From: an uncultured Clostridia bacterium
Lineage (GTDB): Bacteria > Bacillota > Clostridia > Christensenellales > UBA1242
Length of the DNA stretch: 64,000 nt
Assembly: GCA_934772525.1 (NCBI GenBank)
Contig: CAKVMI010000004.1
Span: forward strand, 124,001-188,000
Direction: 5' to 3'
The position numbers and the translations under genes are program-made. This document shows positions 60,523 through 64,000 of this stretch, piece after piece. The notes under the pieces are model-generated. The model made no database searches, was not told the DNA's origin, and saw nothing but the letters and a program-made list of their open reading frames with translations. Each line of letters opens with the position of its first letter. Positions within the stretch are counted from its first letter, which is position 1.

Positions 60523-60562
60523 TTTACTTCTCCATAATAATATATAATAATTCAGCATAAAA

Positions 60563-60591
60563 ATTATATCATGCCAAAAATATTTTGTCGA
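60563..60591 (-). promoter_or_regulatory. Sigma-A promoter of the 373-residue membrane protein operon
   Basis: Minus strand: TCGACA, 17-nt spacer, TATAAT. Confidence 0.6.
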
Positions 60592-60627
60592 ATAAAAATT
60601 AATATTTTTATCAATTTACAAAAAAAA

Positions 60628-63600
60628 TTAATTTACTTCTATAAACTTACCTAATGTAAACGAATAAATAAATTTACCTTTTACTTTTACACCAAAACTT
60701 TCAGCAATTACATCGGCATAAAGTTTTAATTGAAGAGAATATTTATCTAAATAATCTTTTGCATTTTTAAAGTTATTTGTTTTGTAGTCTATTACATATG
60801 CTTCCCCATTTATAATGGAGATAAAGTCTATAACCCCTTGTAAAATTGCATCTTCGCCAACTACTTTTTTCATATCCTTGTTGTAATCGGTTTTAGAAAT
60901 AAATTCTTGCTCTCTAAACACCTTACCCTTACAAAGCGTTTTAAATAGCGGATTAGTTAAGAGGGATTTAATCTCTTCTACCGACACTAAGTTTGCGTCA
61001 ACCTCAGCAATATCCCCATATTTTATTAGTTTGCGTATATGGGAAACAATTTCTTCGCTTGTTGATGCATTAAAGTCTATCGTTTGCATAATTTTGTGAT
61101 AACTATTACCTTTTGCAATTGCAGTAGTATTATCTAGACCAACAAAAGCCCTTGGAACAACATCGCCATCGGATAAAGCCAAAAGTTCTGAAACGCTTGT
61201 TTTTACCGACCTTCTAGTAGCATCGGAATATGGATAAACAAAGGATAATACATTTTGAATGGTAGAAACAAACTTTTCGTTTGGTTCGGTAAATTTAAGT
61301 TCTTTTGTATTTTGTTTTCTCTCTTGCGTTTTTAATTTTGCCATTGTATATGTTTCTACATCAAAGTCTACAAAAGAGTTTAGTCCGCCATCCGCCCTTG
61401 CATTTACAACTGGCATTATCCAGTCCATAAAAGTTTTGGCATCGCTAGCACTGGTTGATTTTGACTTTTTAACAAAACCAATAACATATAAATTTTGAAC
61501 CGCCCTTGTAAGTGCCACATACAAAAGTCTTAATTTTTCTTCCAAATTTTGCATATTTGTTTGTAATTTTATTGCATTAAGTGGCAAAAGTGAGCATTTG
61601 GTTCTAACAACAGTATCTTGATAAGGAATACCTATTCCCAACTCTTTTGAAGGTATAAAATCACGGAGTGCTTGCTTATTTAGTAATTGAGTTCCAGCAC
61701 CAATTAAAAATACTGCTGGATACTCTAGTCCCTTACTTTGATGAATAGTGGTAACCAAACAAGCATTTTCATTTGGTTCACTGGCAAAAGTGATTTCATT
61801 TTCTTCAACGCTTTCAAGATAATCTGAAAGTTTACTATTATAACTTTTTGACCCTACATAAGTCAAAAACTTATTCATTAAATTTAGAGTATACTTTCCA
61901 TCTTCCGTTTTTAAAACTCTCGTTTCAAAATCAAGCATTGATATTAATTTTTTTAGAAGTTCATCCACCTTCATAAATTTACTATAAAAAGTTAAAGTGT
62001 CAAGCATACAATTAAATTTATTGAGCTTTTCCTTAGTTTTTAAAGTAAGTTTCGAAGTATCACCTTCAAAAAACGCTTGATAAAAGAACTTTTTTTCTCT
62101 GTTATTCCTTCTAATTTCGCTAATTTCGTTTATAGAGAAATCTGAAAATACCGATTGTAACACAGTAAATAGCGGAATATCATTGTTTCTATTATCGGCA
62201 AGCATCAAAAAAGAATGCAATGCATTTATATGTACATTTTCAAAAATGTCTTGCTTTATATCCGATGTATAAGGAATACCATTTTTTTCAAGCACTTTTA
62301 AAACATTTTCTAGATATTCCCCTCTATTTTGCGATAAAATTGCAATATCTCTATATGTTAAAGGTTGATTATCTCGTTTTTTTACTCTTACTCCGCTATT
62401 TAATAGTTGCTTTATATTTGCAGATAAAACTTCCCCTTCAGCTTCTGCTTTTTTTATACTATCGCTTTCTTCTTCATTGTGATTTTTTACGCTATAAACT
62501 GGTAAAACATTTTCGTTTTCTTCGGCTTTTTCTTTTTCTGGCTCATTTAAAATACATATTTTTACTGGTTTTATTCCATTTATTACACCCGTCGAAACTT
62601 TTGAAGTTGGAACCACAAACATAGCATCTTTATAATAGTTTACTCCACCGAATTCGGGAGTCATACTACGCAAAAATACTTCATTAGAAAAATCTAGAAT
62701 ATCTTTATGACTTCTAAAATTGGCATTCAATTTAATTGCCTTTGAGTTTTTTGTAGTAGACTTACCATACAGATTATACTTGTTGACAAAAATTTCAGGT
62801 TCACTTGCTCTAAATCTATAAATACTTTGTTTTACATCACCTACCATAAATAGATTATTTTCGCCAGCAACACCCTTTATTATTGCTTCTTGTATAGCGT
62901 TTGTATCTTGATATTCATCTACAAAAACGTATTTATATTTTGACCTTATGTTTTCTCTAATTTCTGGAATTGAAAGCAATTTGATCATATTTTGCTCAAG
63001 ATCCGAAAAATCTAATGCAACCTTTTCTTTTTTTAAATCACTATAAATCGTTTCAAACTGCTTTACTATTCTATACAAATTTATTAGATGTTCTTTTGTC
63101 ACAGCAAGTTTCTTTGTTAATAACGTTTTATCGTCCTTTAAATATAATTCTTGTGCTTGATCAAAAAGTTCTTTTGTTGTTTCCTTAAAATCATTTACAA
63201 TAGGTTTTAAATAAATGAACTCGTCTTTTAGTATTGGCATGTTAGGCACTTTTTCTAGTGTTTTTAACGCCTTTTGATTTTCGGTGAACTTGTTTTTTGA
63301 TTTTACTTTTAGTAAATTTACGCAAAAACTATTTATGTATGCTACAAGTTTTTCGTTTTTTAAAAGTAAATCATCTTTTAGTAGACCTTCAGCAATCTTT
63401 AACTGTTTTTCAAAACTTTTGGAAATTACATCATTTATATATTTTGCACACACATTTTCATCCAAATTTGGAGTGTATGACTTCCCTAAAATTTTATTAA
63501 ACCAAGCATCTGAATCTACAATAGTCAACAAAAATTCATAAAACTTGTTTATGGTATCTTTAAAATTATCTTCTTTTCGATTTACCGAAAAACAGTCTAG

Positions 63601-64000
63601 CAATTCAAAAAAGTCTTTGTCGTCATTATTAAAAGCGTCATCAATAAGTTTTGCAAATGCTTTTGCTCGTAAACTATTACTCTCTTCTTCATCAATTAAA
63701 GTAAATGCTGGATCAAGTCCTATTGCATAAAAATAAGTTTTAAGCATTTTTGAGCAAAAACTATGTAGTGTACAAATACTGGCAGAATTAACTTCCAAAA
63801 GTTGTTCTTTTATGTAGTCATCCTTGTTTTCAACTTCTTCTAGCCCCTTTACAAGTCTTGCTTTCATTTCGCCAGCGGCCGCCTTTGTAAAAGTTACGAC
63901 TAAAATATTAGAAACTGAAACTTCCTTTCTTTTAATCATTTCTTTTATTCTTTCTATCATTACAAAGGTTTTCCCCGACCCTGCAGATGCAGAAACCAGT
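60628..64000 (-). CDS. addA: ATP-dependent helicase/nuclease subunit AddA (partial, N-terminus beyond right edge)
   Basis: About 1124 residues visible; the frame is open to the right edge. The Walker A motif SASAGSGKTFVM is read at 63958-64000, so only a short N-terminal piece is missing. Further UvrD/Rep motifs follow: VVTFTKAAAGEMK, YVFVDEYQDTNAIQ, FMVGDVKQSIYRFR, VTTIHQSKGLEYP and LLYVALTRA. The C-terminal RecB-type nuclease motif is GVIDFISI then AYVIDYKTN. AddAB processes double-strand ends for RecA loading; addB would be expected just beyond the right edge. Length matches Bacillus/clostridial AddA. Confidence 0.95.
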   Translation of the reverse strand, partial: LVSASAGSGKTFVMIERIKEMIKRKEVSVSNILVVTFTKAAAGEMKARLVKGLEEVENKDDYIKEQLLEVNSASICTLHSFCSKMLKTYFYAIGLDPAFTLIDEEESNSLRAKAFAKLIDDAFNNDDKDFFELLDCFSVNRKEDNFKDTINKFYEFLLTIVDSDAWFNKILGKSYTPNLDENVCAKYINDVISKSFEKQLKIAEGLLKDDLLLKNEKLVAYINSFCVNLLKVKSKNKFTENQKALKTLEKVPNMPILKDEFIYLKPIVNDFKETTKELFDQAQELYLKDDKTLLTKKLAVTKEHLINLYRIVKQFETIYSDLKKEKVALDFSDLEQNMIKLLSIPEIRENIRSKYKYVFVDEYQDTNAIQEAIIKGVAGENNLFMVGDVKQSIYRFRASEPEIFVNKYNLYGKSTTKNSKAIKLNANFRSHKDILDFSNEVFLRSMTPEFGGVNYYKDAMFVVPTSKVSTGVINGIKPVKICILNEPEKEKAEENENVLPVYSVKNHNEEESDSIKKAEAEGEVLSANIKQLLNSGVRVKKRDNQPLTYRDIAILSQNRGEYLENVLKVLEKNGIPYTSDIKQDIFENVHINALHSFLMLADNRNNDIPLFTVLQSVFSDFSINEISEIRRNNREKKFFYQAFFEGDTSKLTLKTKEKLNKFNCMLDTLTFYSKFMKVDELLKKLISMLDFETRVLKTEDGKYTLNLMNKFLTYVGSKSYNSKLSDYLESVEENEITFASEPNENACLVTTIHQSKGLEYPAVFLIGAGTQLLNKQALRDFIPSKELGIGIPYQDTVVRTKCSLLPLNAIKLQTNMQNLEEKLRLLYVALTRAVQNLYVIGFVKKSKSTSASDAKTFMDWIMPVVNARADGGLNSFVDFDVETYTMAKLKTQERKQNTKELKFTEPNEKFVSTIQNVLSFVYPYSDATRRSVKTSVSELLALSDGDVVPRAFVGLDNTTAIAKGNSYHKIMQTIDFNASTSEEIVSHIRKLIKYGDIAEVDANLVSVEEIKSLLTNPLFKTLCKGKVFREQEFISKTDYNKDMKKVVGEDAILQGVIDFISIINGEAYVIDYKTNNFKNAKDYLDKYSLQLKLYADVIAESFGVKVKGKFIYSFTLGKFIEVN

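Overview
The window looks like a chromosome segment of an AT-rich, Gram-positive, endospore-lineage bacterium, most likely an uncultured gut-type clostridium. It is low in G+C and most genes have strong GGAGG-type ribosome sites. It carries sigH, cwlD and a spoVB-like gene, plus AddA, RecR, mini-RNase III and ComFC. Two tRNA genes (Thr-GGT and Asn-GTT) are present; there is no rRNA and no CRISPR array. Nearly all genes are on the minus strand. A species name cannot be given from the sequence alone.

Layout, left to right. 1-6.4 kb: a cut-off nucleotidyltransferase, a PHP phosphoesterase, tRNA-Thr, a methyltransferase and a heterodimeric ABC exporter with one degenerate ATP site. 6.5-10.7 kb: one six-gene operon, mrnC-rlmB-sigH-dnaX-ybaB-recR, joining RNA processing, sporulation sigma and replication/repair genes; dnaX carries an A10 slippage tract. 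10.7-15 kb (plus strand): cwlD, a winged-helix protein of unknown role and a surface papain-like protease. 15.1-19.0 kb: a methyltransferase, a membrane protein, tsaD and prfB.

19.1-28.6 kb is an island lying between prfB and secA, which are direct neighbours in many Firmicutes. It contains an internally deleted IS3-type element, an unknown 188-residue protein, a T-box leader with no gene after it, and four minus-strand genes for large coiled-coil proteins (386, 1216, 490 and 440 residues). Three of these have central membrane hairpins, and two carry repetitive tails. I recognise no family for these four; they are the best candidate for an undescribed system.

28.7-35 kb: secA, then a trypsin-like protease, a predicted secreted toxin and its putative immunity gene, bracketed by a perfect 640-bp direct repeat that leaves a broken second immunity copy. 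35-45 kb: small metabolic enzymes (HAD, CYTH, histidine phosphatase-like, SDR, RBBP9-like hydrolase), comFC, a YoaP-type acetyltransferase, a SIMPL protein, a divergent XRE regulator/lipoprotein pair, tRNA-Asn, a lipid kinase and alanine racemase. 45-51 kb: secG, tpiA, pgk, dus, hup and spoVB-like. 51-60.5 kb: a group of exported proteins (Ig-like and beta-helix surface proteins, a lipoprotein), small membrane proteins, an Smr-domain protein and a DUF1858 protein. 60.6 kb to the right edge: addA, whose N-terminus is cut off.

Two regulatory patterns run across the window. Several genes (mrnC, cwlD, the papain-like protease, dagK-like, dus, spoVB-like) have a -10 box only 5-10 nt before an ATG with no ribosome site, suggesting leaderless transcripts. 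Two unrelated small membrane-protein genes share an almost identical promoter with a palindrome next to the -10 box.
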